Origin: Morganella psychrotolerans
Lineage (GTDB): Bacteria > Pseudomonadota > Gammaproteobacteria > Enterobacterales > Enterobacteriaceae
DNA: 64,000 nt
Reading direction: 5' to 3'
Assembly: GCF_001676055.1 (NCBI RefSeq)
Contig: NZ_LZEX01000011.1
Coordinates: 1-64,000 of the forward strand
Positions 1 to 9,210 of this stretch are shown in pieces; position 1 is the stretch's first letter; the number at the start of each line of letters is the position of its first letter. Under the pieces are notes generated by a model. The model was not told the DNA's origin. It searched no databases and saw only the letters and a list, made by a program, of their open reading frames with translations. The translations under genes and the position numbers were made by a program.

Positions 1-82
1 TTTGAGTCAAGCGTTGTTTTTCAACTTTTTTCGCTTTTCTCTACTGTCGGCGCGCTTGTCAGCGTGTTGTTCCGTGTCAGTG

Positions 83-158
83 AGGGCGCATTATAGGGAG
101 TTTCTGTCTGACCGCAAGGGCTAATTTATAAAAATATACTGACTGCTGTTTAATGCAG
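83..158 (-). promoter_or_regulatory. rRNA operon P1 promoter reading leftward
   Basis: On the minus strand a TATAAT -10 (90-95) is preceded, after a 16-bp spacer, by TTGCGG (112-117) and an AT-rich UP-like stretch (118-158). The sequence around and after the -10 (CTCCCTATAATGCGCC, then CACTGACACGGAACAAC) closely matches the E. coli rrn P1 region as remembered. A TTGACT at 5-10 could be the -35 of P2. In E. coli murI is followed by rrnB, so an rRNA operon probably starts just left of the window. No rRNA sequence lies inside the window. Confidence 0.8.
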
Positions 159-162
159 CAAA

Positions 163-1029
163 TCACTCTGTAATTGTTAGTTTTTTCAGCGATTCGAACC
201 CGAATTGCTGCAAAACCGGCAACAATTGCTGTGCAGACTCGTCATTCCGCAAACAATAAGCAATGCATTCTTCTGCTGTAGAGTGATGAGGCTTCTCATT
301 ATTATTAATTAACCACTGCACGCGGCGGGCAATTGCCGAACCGGAATCAACCAGCCGGGTACCATCCGGTAACGCCGCTATCAATTCTTCCGCGATTAAC
401 GGGAAATGAGTACATCCCAGAACAATAGTGTCCGGCGGCTCTTTCATTTTAAGCCAGGGCGCCAGGATTTCCGCCAGTACATCAGCAGGAACAGCATCAC
501 CATACAATTTGCGCTCCGCCAGCTCGACCAGTTCCGCAGAACCTAATAATGTTACCTGACATTCAGAGGCAAAGCGGTCGATAAGCTCCCGCGTATACGC
601 CCGTTTAACAGTGGCTCTTGTTGCCAGCAGCCCGACCACACCATTGCGGGTCAGTTTTGCTGCCGGTTTCACGGCAGGAACCACGCCGACAACCGGGATG
701 TCCGACATTGCCCGCAGCGCAGGCAGCGTAATGGTACTTGCGGTATTGCAGGCGATAACAATGACAGCCAGCGGATGTTGTTTTACGACCTGTCGTACAA
801 TGTTAGTCACACGTTCAACAATAAAAGCTTCGGTTTTTTCACCGTAAGGAAAGGCTTCATTATCGAATGCATATATATAGTGGAGATCAGGAAGTAATTT
901 TCTTACTTCCTGATAAACAGATAAGCCGCCCATGCCGGAGTCAAACAGCAGCACTGTCGGGCGGGTTTTCGGATCAGAAGTTGTAGCTTCCGGTAAGGAA
1001 GTATTCACGGCCAGCGGTTCGGTAGCCAT
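163..1029 (-). CDS. murI: glutamate racemase MurI
   Basis: Interconverts L- and D-glutamate, supplying D-Glu for cytoplasmic peptidoglycan precursor synthesis. The 288-residue product has the family motifs FDSGMGG (about 29-35), the first catalytic Cys in ACNTAST (Cys94) and the second in LGCTHFP (Cys206). The start is placed at MATEP, which matches E. coli MurI; an earlier in-frame Met at 1053 would add 8 residues without homology support. The gene begins inside the 3' end of btuB, overlapping by 56 bp, as in E. coli, so the two are probably co-transcribed. Identification is secure. Confidence 0.97.
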   Translation of the reverse strand: MATEPLAVNTSLPEATTSDPKTRPTVLLFDSGMGGLSVYQEVRKLLPDLHYIYAFDNEAFPYGEKTEAFIVERVTNIVRQVVKQHPLAVIVIACNTASTITLPALRAMSDIPVVGVVPAVKPAAKLTRNGVVGLLATRATVKRAYTRELIDRFASECQVTLLGSAELVELAERKLYGDAVPADVLAEILAPWLKMKEPPDTIVLGCTHFPLIAEELIAALPDGTRLVDSGSAIARRVQWLINNNEKPHHSTAEECIAYCLRNDESAQQLLPVLQQFGFESLKKLTITE

Positions 1030-2862
1030 ACGTCGTCTCGTAGTCTTTATCAAGCAGGTTAGCTACTTTACCACGAATTGTAAGATGGTCAGTGATCGGA
1101 TATGCGGCAGTGATATCAAAAAGACTTACACCACCCAGTTTAGTTTTATTTGCCGCATCATCATAACGTTTACCTATATATTGATACGTCAGCCCCATAT
1201 CAACATCCGCCACCATCCAGTCAAGCTGATATTTCACCTGCTGCTGTGCGCGGCGAGCCAGACGTTTATCAGTATCTTTATCTTTTGCATCCAGATATTG
1301 ATAAGTCATCTGATGATGGAAAATCCAGGTATCAAGTTCCCCCGTCCATTCGACACCTTTTATTTTTGCATTCTTAATATTGTAATAAGTACCTGCATAT
1401 GTAATTGGGTCACTATAGAAATCAATCATGTTATCAACATCATTGTGATAGCCATTTAATTTCCATGATAACGGACCGGTTAATCCCTCCAGGCCTAATT
1501 CCCACTGCTTACTTTCCTCCGGCTTTAAATCCGGATTACCTTTTAGATTCCATGCTGAATTATAAGCATAAAGTTGTCCCATTGTCGGGGCTTTAAAACC
1601 AGTGGCATAGGAGCCGGTAACGCGGTAGCCATCAACAAATTCCCAGCCAGCGCTGGTCTGCCATGTTGTATGCCAATCTAATTCTGAATGATGATCTGAA
1701 CGAACCGCTGCTTCAAGAATTACGTCACCTAATTCCTGTTGCCCGGTAAAATAGAGTCCGGTATTTGAAACTGATTTGCTTTCATCCGTAAACGCGGTGC
1801 CGGGTTCAACATCCTGTCTCTGATAGTCAATACCCGCATTAATACTGCCGTATCCGATACGGTAGTTATTTCCCCACTGAGCAGAATACTGCTTTGAATT
1901 ATCCAGTGTTGCACCATCACCATAACGCCCGTAGCGGTTGTCATAGTTGTAATCTTTAACATGGCTATAGCTCATTACTAATTGAGATGAATAATCATCC
2001 TGATTAAAAGTCACACCCGCATCATAAGTCCGGTTCTCCAGCTCACGGCGATCACCCGCAGCTTCAGCAAGCGCTGACCCTTTTTCTGATTTAAATGCGA
2101 AATATTTACTGCGATTATCATATCCGTAAGCTCTGCCATATACAGCAAAACGATCATCCAGTTTATGGTGCACATCGAGCCAATAGGTTTTATTCATAAA
2201 GCCATAATCACGACCACTCGGTGTCACATAACCATCATAGTCATTGCGGATATCAAAGCCTTTAGAATAGGTATAAGAGCCGGCGGCTGTAACCCTCGTA
2301 TTCTCACCAATCTGTTGCTGGGTTGTCCCGGTATAATTTTGATAACCGTGAGATCCAATACCAGCAGTAACGTTTGAGCCAATATCATCACGGAGAGTAA
2401 TAATATTTAATACACCACCGATGGCATCAGAGCCATAAACTGCAGAACGCGGACCACGGATATATTCCACCCGCTGAACCAGCGCTATCGGAAACTGTCC
2501 TAAATCAGGTTCTCCGGCAATCCCGGCATTATTCAGTCTGACACCATCTATTAATACCAGAAGATGTTTTGCATCCGTTCCCCTGATAAAAACAGAGCTC
2601 TTCTGCCCCATCCCCCCGCTCTGCGCCACATCCACGCCCGGTAATCTGCGTAGAACATCCACCACGGAATTTGACTGCCATTTGTCAATTTCTTCGCGGG
2701 TAACAACGGTAACAGGGGCTAATACAGAGGAAACCGGCTGTTGGAAGCGGTTTGCGGAAACAATTATTTGATCATCATTGTGTTAGCTGAAACAGAAAAA
2801 GATAACGCAGAAAGAACGGCCAGTCCGGTGGCGGACAGCGCGCAAGGTAAAGTAATATTCAT
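974..2862 (-). pseudogene. btuB: TonB-dependent cobalamin receptor BtuB, frameshifted near its 5' end
   Basis: Outer-membrane vitamin B12 receptor, energised by TonB. An ATG at 2862 begins a signal peptide (MNITLPC... ending SVSA) that reaches a stop at 2764-2766. The mature protein continues in another frame from about 2782, with TonB-box-like DDQIIVSAN, the plug (VLRRLPGVDV, FIRGTDAKH, YGSDAIGG) and a beta-barrel ending in YNF. Both frames overlap at 2764-2782, so a single lost base (for example from AACAACAATGAT) explains the break. The combined length would be about 629 residues, against 614 in E. coli. A cobalamin riboswitch lies upstream. A downstream ATG at 2665 would lack the signal peptide and could not make a functional receptor. 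Either a real mutation or a sequence error. Confidence 0.88.
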
Positions 2863-2935
2863 TTCCAAAGCACCCACATACATATAAAGAGGATGCCACC
2901 CGTAAGCTTTGTAGCGTAAGCATCACGGACGACAA

Positions 2936-3092
2936 ATCTTCGGCAGGTCTTCGGACTCAGGTGGGTATTATTACCCGCAACCACTTCCCGTCTTACGACA
3001 GTGTCATTACGTTGCTATTACCATTACCGCTGCGCGCCAGTTCCGGAATTTCACCGGATTCCCTTTTCATTCTTATGAAGAAACCGAGTTAT
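2936..3092 (-). promoter_or_regulatory. cobalamin (AdoCbl) riboswitch upstream of btuB
   Basis: The minus strand carries the conserved cobalamin aptamer blocks in order: GGGAATCCGGTGAAATTCCG, a GCGCAGCGG-like segment, a GACACTGTCG segment, GGGAAG, and the B12 box GAGTCCGAAGACCTGCCG (2941-2958). Outer P1 bases TCGG near 3087 can pair with CCGA near 2940. Downstream, GATGC and GCATC flank a hairpin just before the btuB start, consistent with ribosome-site masking when cobalamin is bound. It should repress btuB (and read-through murI) when B12 is plentiful. Ends are approximate. Confidence 0.92.
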
Positions 3093-3208
3093 CATGCTAC
3101 GATCACGCTTCTGACACTGTCCATAGCAGGGTTTCTGAAATGTCGGACAGAACACTTTAATTATTAAGACGCTAACATTTTTTGTGATCAGCAAACCGGG
3201 ATTGATTC

Positions 3209-4306
3209 ATGCAAAACACGTTACCCATTGAAAACTACGAAAAACAACTCTCAGAAAAGGCAAACCGTCTGCAAGACATGATGAGCCCTTTTCAGGCACC
3301 GGATGTGGACGTGTTTGCTTCCCCTGTCTCTCACTACCGGATGCGGGCTGAATTCCGCATCTGGCACGAAGAGGATGATCTCTGGCATATCATGTTTGAT
3401 CCGCAGACCAAGCAGCGCATCCGCATTGATACCTTTCCGACAGCCAGCCTGCTTATCAACAATATGATGCAGGCCATTCTGCCGTTAATAAAAGAGACAC
3501 ATCTGCTGCGCCACAAGCTTTTCCAGATTGATTATCTGTCAACGCGAAGCAATAAAATTATTGTCTCCATGCTCTATCACAAAAAACTGGATGATAGCTG
3601 GACGGCAGCCGCGACAGCGCTGCGGGCACAGTTACAGACCCTGGGGTTTGATATCCAGCTGATTGGCCGGGCGTCAAAAACCAAAATCATGCTGGATAAT
3701 GATTATGTGGATGAAGTACTGCCGGTCGCTGGTAAAGAGATGATTTACCGCCAGGTCGAAAACAGCTTTACACAGCCGAATGCGGCGGTAAATATTCATA
3801 TGCTGGAGTGGGCGCTCTCTGCCACGCAAGGCTCACAGGGGGATTTACTGGAGCTTTACTGCGGCAACGGTAATTTCTCTCTGGCACTGGCGCGCAACTT
3901 CCGCCGCGTACTGGCAACTGAAATTGCCAAACCATCTGTTGCAGCAGCGCAATATAATATAGAAGCGAACCATATTGATAATGTGCAGATTATCCGGATG
4001 TCTGCGGAAGATTTCACACAAGCAATGCAGGGCGCGCGTGAATTTCACCGTCTTGCGGATATCGACCTGACATCCTACGAGTGCAATACGATTTTTGTCG
4101 ATCCCCCACGCAGCGGGCTGGATGAAGAAACCGTTAAACTGGTGCAGGGCTATGACCGTATTCTCTATATTTCCTGTAACCCGGAAACCTTATGTGAAAA
4201 TCTGGAGACACTGAGCCAGACCCACAGAATTGAACGCCTCGCCCTGTTTGATCAATTTCCGTACACTCATCACATGGAAAGCGGCGTTTTATTGATCCGG
4301 CGCTGA
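3209..4306 (+). CDS. trmA: tRNA (uracil-5-)-methyltransferase TrmA
   Basis: Makes 5-methyluridine at position 54 (the T-loop) of tRNAs using S-adenosylmethionine. The 365-residue product aligns along its full length with E. coli TrmA (366). Visible motifs are the SAM-binding [13 protein letters not shown] (about 212-224), VDPPRSGLD (about 297-305), the catalytic Cys in SCNPETL (about 323) and the general-base Glu in THHMESG near the C-terminus. It is divergent from btuB across the riboswitch region and has its own terminator just downstream. The order btuB-trmA is that of E. coli. Confidence 0.97.
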   Translation: MQNTLPIENYEKQLSEKANRLQDMMSPFQAPDVDVFASPVSHYRMRAEFRIWHEEDDLWHIMFDPQTKQRIRIDTFPTASLLINNMMQAILPLIKETHLLRHKLFQIDYLSTRSNKIIVSMLYHKKLDDSWTAAATALRAQLQTLGFDIQLIGRASKTKIMLDNDYVDEVLPVAGKEMIYRQVENSFTQPNAAVNIHMLEWALSATQGSQGDLLELYCGNGNFSLALARNFRRVLATEIAKPSVAAAQYNIEANHIDNVQIIRMSAEDFTQAMQGAREFHRLADIDLTSYECNTIFVDPPRSGLDEETVKLVQGYDRILYISCNPETLCENLETLSQTHRIERLALFDQFPYTHHMESGVLLIRR

Positions 4307-4328
4307 TCACTTGTTAATAGTCTTCCTG

Positions 4329-4361
4329 AAAAGTTCTTGATTTATGATCAAGAACTTTTTT
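4329..4361 (+). terminator. trmA rho-independent terminator
   Basis: The arms AAAGTTCTTGAT and ATCAAGAACTTT flank a short loop and are followed by a T run, 22 bp after the trmA stop. Confidence 0.85.
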
Positions 4362-4743
4362 AGTTTATGAGTTTATTTCAACTATCCCCTGATGATATCT
4401 GGTCAGCTCTGTTTTTTTCTTTCTTTTTCAGTGTGATTCACTAAGCAATGTATTAACCGGCGTAATTTTCATCATAAAGGTGTATTTGAATTCTTTATAT
4501 ATTCATTCAACGGATGCCCTCTGTTTTTTCAACATTTCCTATACAAAAAATAACCTTGCCGCAATATATTAACAACCGGCCTAAACCAATTAAAGAAATC
4601 CATTTGGGTATATAAATATTTAACAATTTACTGTGAGCCATTCCAGATATTAATTATTCCTTTGAATTTTAGGTCTTATTTTTATTTTTACTGACTTATA
4701 CTCCTGGTCAAATAATCTCACCACTTAATCAAAAGGTATTTTT
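4362..4743. other. AT-rich intergenic region upstream of nikK
   Basis: No reading frame or RNA is recognisable. It must contain the promoter of the nik operon. A NikR-type operator (GTATGA with an inverted TCATAC) was looked for and not found. The strong AT bias marks the left junction of the nik insertion. Confidence 0.5.
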
Positions 4744-5433
4744 ATGTCTCTGAAGAAAATCACGTTAATTTCAGCCGCTCTGTTATTCAGTAGTTTTCAG
4801 GCAAGTGCACATAATATCTGGATTGAAAAATCTGACGGCGCTGAATATGTTGTCCGCTTTGGTCATAACCCGACTGAAAAATATCCTGAAAATAAATTAA
4901 AACCTGTTCAGGCTGTTATGCAGGATGGCAAGACAGAAAGTATCAGTACTACATTTAAAGATGGTGAAGCGTACTTTGCCATGCCGGAAAATGCATCAAT
5001 TATATTATTAGGCTATGACAATGGCGTCTGGAGTAAATTAAAGAACGGACGTACTGTTGAAAAAAATAAAATTGAAGTACCGGATGCTGAGTTCAGTAAA
5101 AATCCGATTAAATTCAGTAAGAACATTGTTAAGTGGGATAGTAATGCCACTAAGACCTTCAACACACCTTACGAGCTGGTGCCGATGACCAAACCGGTTG
5201 CCGGTCAGGAATTTGAAATCAAAGCGCTGAAAGATGGCCAGCCGCTGGAAGGCATGAAGATTGCCAAAAGTGAAGAAGATCCGGGTGTATTAACCAATAA
5301 AGACGGCCTCGCAAAATTCAAAGCTGAAAAAGGCGCAAACAAAGTGTATGCCGAATATAAACTGGATACACCGGATAACAAAGAATATGGATTCCAGCAA
5401 TTAGAATATGTCTTATCATTTGATGCAGAGTAA
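4744..5433 (+). CDS. nikK: NikK-like periplasmic DUF4198 nickel/cobalt uptake protein
   Basis: Additional periplasmic component of an ECF-type nickel/cobalt transporter. A signal peptide (about residues 1-22, ending QASA) precedes HNIWIE, the start typical of mature DUF4198 proteins, whose exposed His is thought to help bind metal. The 229-residue protein then shows beta-rich, lysine-rich DUF4198 sequence. It is the first gene of a five-gene operon whose order K-L-M-Q-O is diagnostic of Ni/Co ECF systems; nikL follows after 9 bp. Cobalt rather than nickel cannot be excluded. Ni supply would fit urease or hydrogenase activity, neither of which is in the window. Confidence 0.85.
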   Translation: MSLKKITLISAALLFSSFQASAHNIWIEKSDGAEYVVRFGHNPTEKYPENKLKPVQAVMQDGKTESISTTFKDGEAYFAMPENASIILLGYDNGVWSKLKNGRTVEKNKIEVPDAEFSKNPIKFSKNIVKWDSNATKTFNTPYELVPMTKPVAGQEFEIKALKDGQPLEGMKIAKSEEDPGVLTNKDGLAKFKAEKGANKVYAEYKLDTPDNKEYGFQQLEYVLSFDAE

Positions 5434-5442
5434 TTAAACGTT

Positions 5443-5946
5443 ATGAAGTCTATTTACTTATTTATTGCCTTATTAATTAACGGGGTGCTGTTGGCAACAA
5501 CAGCACAAGCTCACTCCATGCACGTTGTGGCACAATTAGAAGGTAATGTGATCAGCGGGCAATCCTATTATTCAGATATGTCACCGGCAAAAGATACTTA
5601 TGTCGGCACCTATCTGAAAGGTCACCAGGATGATGAAATATCCGGTAAAACGGATGATAAAGGCTATTTTAAAATCGAAGTACCCGCTACCGGTGAATAT
5701 GTTTTATATGTTGAAGGCGATGAAGGTCATAAAGTTGAAACTGACGTTCCGGTTATTTCAGCGACCAACAGCAGTAGTGATTCATCTTCCGGTTATATTC
5801 AAATCCGTCAGGATATTGATCAGTTAAAAAATAAAATTTATCTGCAAAATATTTTAGGCGGCGTTGGTTATATTGTGGGGATTTTTGGTGTGATTGCCTT
5901 CTTCCGTGCCCGTGAACTCACCAAACAGGCCGCTAAAGCCGCATAA
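5443..5946 (+). CDS. nikL: NikL-like membrane-anchored component of the Ni/Co ECF transporter
   Basis: The 167-residue protein has a signal peptide (about 1-23, ending AQA) followed by HSMHVV, so the mature N-terminus again begins with a His-rich segment. A carboxypeptidase-regulatory-like beta domain follows (about 25-105), then a single C-terminal transmembrane helix (about 138-156) and a basic tail. This layout matches NikL/CbiL of nikKLMQO operons, which act with NikM at the periplasmic face. It lies 9 bp after nikK and 13 bp before nikM. Confidence 0.8.
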   Translation: MKSIYLFIALLINGVLLATTAQAHSMHVVAQLEGNVISGQSYYSDMSPAKDTYVGTYLKGHQDDEISGKTDDKGYFKIEVPATGEYVLYVEGDEGHKVETDVPVISATNSSSDSSSGYIQIRQDIDQLKNKIYLQNILGGVGYIVGIFGVIAFFRARELTKQAAKAA

Positions 5947-5959
5947 CAGGAGGACTGAC

Positions 5960-6592
5960 ATGCATTTATCAGAAGGCGTATTACATCTTCCTGTTCTTGC
6001 CGGTGCCGGTCTGGTTGCGGCGGCGGGTGTCGCCATCGGCGTTCGTCAGCTGGATACGTCGCGCTTGTCTCTGGCGGCCTTGTTCGGTGCGGCGTTCTTT
6101 GTTGCCGGCACTATTCATGTGCCTATCGGGGTCAGTAGTGTGCATCTGATCTTAAACGGGCTGGCAGGACTGTTTCTCGGCTGGGCGGTATTTCCCGCTT
6201 TTCTTATCGCGCTGGCGCTGCAGGTGCTGTTTTTCTCCTTCGGCGGCTTCGCGGTGCTCGGTGTAAACCTGTGTAATATCTCGATTCCGGCGCTGCTGGT
6301 CTATTATCTGTTCCGTAACTCAATGCATCCGGGTCTGAGCCGCGGGCGATTAATCTACCTCGGTATTATGGCGGGCATGCTCGGGACACTGGGAACTGTG
6401 TGTCTGACCTCCCTGGCACTGGTACTCGACAGCGGAAAATCGTACATCGATCTGGTCTGGCTGCTGTTTATCGGGCACCTGCCTATCTTTGTGACGGACT
6501 CGCTGATAAGTGTCGGGATCCTGCTCGCACTGGCAAAAATGCGTCCGGCATCCCTGGCGGTCAATCAAACTGGTCAGCACAGTTATGGATAA
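5960..6592 (+). CDS. nikM: NikM/CbiM-type substrate-binding (S) component
   Basis: Integral membrane metal-binding S component of the ECF transporter. It begins MHLSEGVLH; in this family the N-terminal amine and His2 coordinate Ni or Co, which fixes the start at 5960 behind a strong AGGAGG site (5948-5953). The remaining 200 or so residues form several transmembrane helices, with the conserved segments IHVPIGVSSVHL (about 50-61) and LGVNLCNIS. It overlaps nikQ by 8 bp, indicating translational coupling. Confidence 0.9.
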   Translation: MHLSEGVLHLPVLAGAGLVAAAGVAIGVRQLDTSRLSLAALFGAAFFVAGTIHVPIGVSSVHLILNGLAGLFLGWAVFPAFLIALALQVLFFSFGGFAVLGVNLCNISIPALLVYYLFRNSMHPGLSRGRLIYLGIMAGMLGTLGTVCLTSLALVLDSGKSYIDLVWLLFIGHLPIFVTDSLISVGILLALAKMRPASLAVNQTGQHSYG

Positions 6593-7301
6593 GTGGCTTG
6601 CCCCGCACCGGCGTTTACTTATTGCTGTTCTCTGGGCATTTCTTCTCAGTGGTATCCGGCAGACCGACTGGCTGACAGCCGGTCTGTCCGCTGCCTTTGT
6701 GTTGTTTATTATCTGCCGCCGCCGTCAGTTAGGTCACTCGCTGCTGACGGTTATCAAGCTGAATATCTTTGTTTTATTCATCTGGCTGACGCTGCCGTGG
6801 AAAATAGAGAGTCAGGGAATTGTACAGTCACCGGCAGGCATTTTTCTGGCGACACAAATTACCCTGAAGATGAATGCTATTTTGCTGTTTGTCTCCGCCA
6901 TGCTGACCAACATGACCGATATTGATCTGGCCTGTGCGGTAAAACGCTATCCTCTGCCGGATAAGCTCATCAAACTGTTTATCCTGACAATCCGCTATAT
7001 TGCGATTTTCAGTGAAACCAAACAACAGCTTGAAACCGCTATGAAAGCGCGGGGATTTAAAAAAGGGATGAACAAACGGACATTTATGATGCTGTCCCAG
7101 TTAGTCGCCCTGCTGCTTATCAAAGCTATGCATAAAGCGGAAACCACAGAAATGGCACTGAAAGCCCGTGGTTTTTATGCGCGTCCATCTTCAATCACGA
7201 CAAAAAGGTGTGTTAATGACTCCCCAAAGCCCGTTAGTTCAGGTCAGAAACCTTGTTGTCCGTCGCAACACTGCGCCGATAATTCAGGATCTGAACTTTG
7301 A
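6585..7301 (+). CDS. nikQ: NikQ-type ECF transmembrane (T) component; C-terminus possibly frameshifted
   Basis: Energy-coupling transmembrane subunit linking NikM to the ATPase. The start MDKWLAPHRR at 6585 overlaps the nikM stop. The protein has several hydrophobic helices and the T-component coupling motifs: KARGFKKG (about 175-182) and a second KARGFY (about 206). As read it runs 86 bp into nikO with a non-typical Cys/Pro-rich tail. One extra A in the A5 run near 7201-7206 would instead end it at TAA 7213-7215, overlapping the nikO start as TAATG. That would be a more usual arrangement, so the tail may be an artefact or a real indel. Confidence 0.85.
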   Translation: MDKWLAPHRRLLIAVLWAFLLSGIRQTDWLTAGLSAAFVLFIICRRRQLGHSLLTVIKLNIFVLFIWLTLPWKIESQGIVQSPAGIFLATQITLKMNAILLFVSAMLTNMTDIDLACAVKRYPLPDKLIKLFILTIRYIAIFSETKQQLETAMKARGFKKGMNKRTFMMLSQLVALLLIKAMHKAETTEMALKARGFYARPSSITTKRCVNDSPKPVSSGQKPCCPSQHCADNSGSEL

Positions 7302-7860
7302 CCTGAACGCCGGAGAACGATTGTTCCTGTGCGGCGATATCGGCAGCGGAAAATCCACACTGTTACATACCCTGCTCGGCTTTATTCCGTTCAGTGGTGA
7401 AATCACCGTATTTGACCAACTCCGTCAGTCAGAAGATGATTTTACAGACATCCGCGGTCCGCTGGGATTATTGTTCCAGCATCCGGATGACCAGCTATTT
7501 GGTCCGGGCGTACTGGATGATGTAATGTTCGGCCCGCTGAATATGGGAATGACACAGGATGAAGCACGGGAACGCGCCATAGATTGCCTGGAAATGCTGG
7601 ATATTATCCATCTGAAAGACCGGGCGGTGACGGAGATTTCCGGGGGCGAGAAAAACTTTACCGCGCTGGCAGGCGTGCTTGCCATGTCGCCGTCAATATT
7701 ATTGCTGGATGAACCGACTAATGGTCTGAATGAGAAAAATATTCAGCGGCTGGAAAGTATTCTCCGCGGGCTGAATCTGCCGATGATTATTGCCTCCCAC
7801 AACAGACAGTTTACTGAATCAATGGCACACCGGACTCTCCCGTTTCCCTGCCGTCCCTGA
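7216..7860 (+). CDS. nikO: NikO-type ECF transporter ATPase
   Basis: ABC ATPase powering the nickel/cobalt ECF transporter. The 214-residue product has all nucleotide-binding motifs in order: Walker A GDIGSGKST (about 39-47), Q-loop FQHPDDQLF (about 90-98), signature SGGEK (about 143), Walker B ILLLDEPT (about 163-170) and switch His in ASHNRQ (about 199). The start at 7216 (MTPQSP) is chosen because the ABC fold begins within about 10 residues. It is the last gene of the operon, with a terminator just downstream. Confidence 0.92.
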   Translation: MTPQSPLVQVRNLVVRRNTAPIIQDLNFDLNAGERLFLCGDIGSGKSTLLHTLLGFIPFSGEITVFDQLRQSEDDFTDIRGPLGLLFQHPDDQLFGPGVLDDVMFGPLNMGMTQDEARERAIDCLEMLDIIHLKDRAVTEISGGEKNFTALAGVLAMSPSILLLDEPTNGLNEKNIQRLESILRGLNLPMIIASHNRQFTESMAHRTLPFPCRP

Positions 7861-7878
7861 CAGCCTGCTTCTGACACT

Positions 7879-7912
7879 AAAAAAGCCGATCAAGATAAAA
7901 TGATCGGCTTTT
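7879..7912 (+). terminator. Terminator of the nik operon, possibly bidirectional
   Basis: AAAAAGCCGATCA and TGATCGGCTTTT form a strong hairpin ending in T's. The A run on the left side would also serve the convergent yijD transcript. Confidence 0.85.
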
Positions 7913-7956
7913 CTGTTTTCTTTGTTTTGTCTTTTATCAGCAGCAATCAGAAACGG

Positions 7957-8331
7957 TTATTCCGTTACTTCATCCTGACCGGTTTCACGGCGCAGTTTCA
8001 TCGACCGGTATAACCACAGTGCGATAATCACAATAAATACGGCTGATAAATAGTTTGATCCGGCTTCCGGATACTCCACCCGCAGTAACGCATTATAACT
8101 GAACAACCCCAGGAAAAACGTACCTGTCACCAATTTCGGCATGCCTTCAGGCAGCATCTGGTTAAGGTAGCGCTGATGGAAGCAATACACAGCCAGGCAA
8201 AGTGCAATGACCGGAAAAATCGAAAACTGAACTAATGAGTTAAATAAAACTGAAAATGTACCGTGCACGGTAAGCCCGACAATAAACGCGAGCAATAAAG
8301 TTCCTTTGTCACGGCGGTACTGTTCCGTCAT
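7957..8331 (-). CDS. yijD: YijD family inner-membrane protein (DUF1422)
   Basis: A 124-residue protein with four predicted transmembrane helices (about 11-31, 36-52, 66-83, 90-108) and a short acidic, charged C-terminus. Sequence and position directly downstream of fabR (19 bp) match E. coli YijD. The function is unknown. Close spacing suggests co-transcription with fabR, hence a possible link to membrane lipid control. Confidence 0.9.
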   Translation of the reverse strand: MTEQYRRDKGTLLLAFIVGLTVHGTFSVLFNSLVQFSIFPVIALCLAVYCFHQRYLNQMLPEGMPKLVTGTFFLGLFSYNALLRVEYPEAGSNYLSAVFIVIIALWLYRSMKLRRETGQDEVTE

Positions 8332-8350
8332 AGCATTCTCCCTGGTAGTG

Positions 8351-9007
8351 TTAAGTTAAAAGGCTGTCATCAGTGTCATCTGTTTTCTCTTGTTGGCGGC
8401 GATACCAGTAATACGCACCACGGGCAATCATCCGCAGTTGTAAGACCAGCCGTACTTCCAGATGCGCGCGCTTATCAAAATCAATATCCAGTGCTTCCGC
8501 ACCGGCACTGAAGACGATGGTTACCATCGACTCCGCCTGTAGTTCCGTAAACTGGCGCGGCATTTTGCTTTCCAGTTCCAGATAGTCTGCCAGTTCAGCA
8601 ATAAAATGCTGGATTTCCCGTGCGACCGCCGCACGGAACTCGGCAGATGTGCCGGATCGCTCACGCAATAGTAACCTGAAAGCGTTGGGGTTATTACCGA
8701 TAAACTCCATAAATGTCGCAACTGATGTCCGGATCACACTCCCGCCTTTTGCGATACGCTGACGTGCCTGGCGCATCAGTTGGCGCAGCATCAGCCCGCT
8801 TTCATCAACCATCGTCAGGCCAAGTTCATCCACATCTTTGAAATGGCGGTAAAATGAGGTCGGTGCAATCCCGGCCTCACGGGCGACTTCGCGTAAGCTC
8901 AGACTGGTGAAGCTGCGTTCTGCGCTGAGCTGACTGAAGGCCGCTTCAATCAGAGCCCGGCGGGTTTTTTCTTTTTGTTTTGCTCTTACACCAATCACGT
9001 TACTCAC
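8351..9007 (-). CDS. fabR: Unsaturated fatty-acid synthesis repressor FabR
   Basis: TetR-family repressor that tunes fabA/fabB expression according to the unsaturated acyl-ACP/CoA pool. Residues about 8-60 form the TetR helix-turn-helix, with the segment [19 protein letters not shown] essentially identical to E. coli FabR. The ligand domain includes [19 protein letters not shown]. The length of 218 is within the family range. It is divergent from sthA, as in E. coli. Confidence 0.95.
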   Translation of the reverse strand: MSNVIGVRAKQKEKTRRALIEAAFSQLSAERSFTSLSLREVAREAGIAPTSFYRHFKDVDELGLTMVDESGLMLRQLMRQARQRIAKGGSVIRTSVATFMEFIGNNPNAFRLLLRERSGTSAEFRAAVAREIQHFIAELADYLELESKMPRQFTELQAESMVTIVFSAGAEALDIDFDKRAHLEVRLVLQLRMIARGAYYWYRRQQEKTDDTDDSLLT

Positions 9008-9210
9008 AGAATTTTGGCTCTCAATTAATTCAGACAGATCAATATAGCAAACTTAATGTTATTTACAGTGATGATTAGTTGATGGCGGCACAATTTCTTA
9101 TGAAAAAATTCTTCAAACTGTGATGCATCAACCTTACATAATGTAGGCTGATTTATCTTCTGATGTTAAGATGATGTTATTAACTTATGTATAAACAGGT
9201 TATCTCTTAT

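Noticed and set aside
932-1459. 175-codon frame on the plus strand
   Set aside because: It is antisense to btuB and murI and has no recognisable protein features; a shadow of the real genes.
2764-2785. Programmed -1 ribosomal frameshift in btuB
   Set aside because: The overlap contains no X-XXY-YYZ slippery heptamer and no downstream structure was evident; a simple indel is more likely.
4362-4743. NikR or Fur-type operator upstream of nikK
   Set aside because: No GTATGA-N16-TCATAC or strong Fur box was seen by eye.
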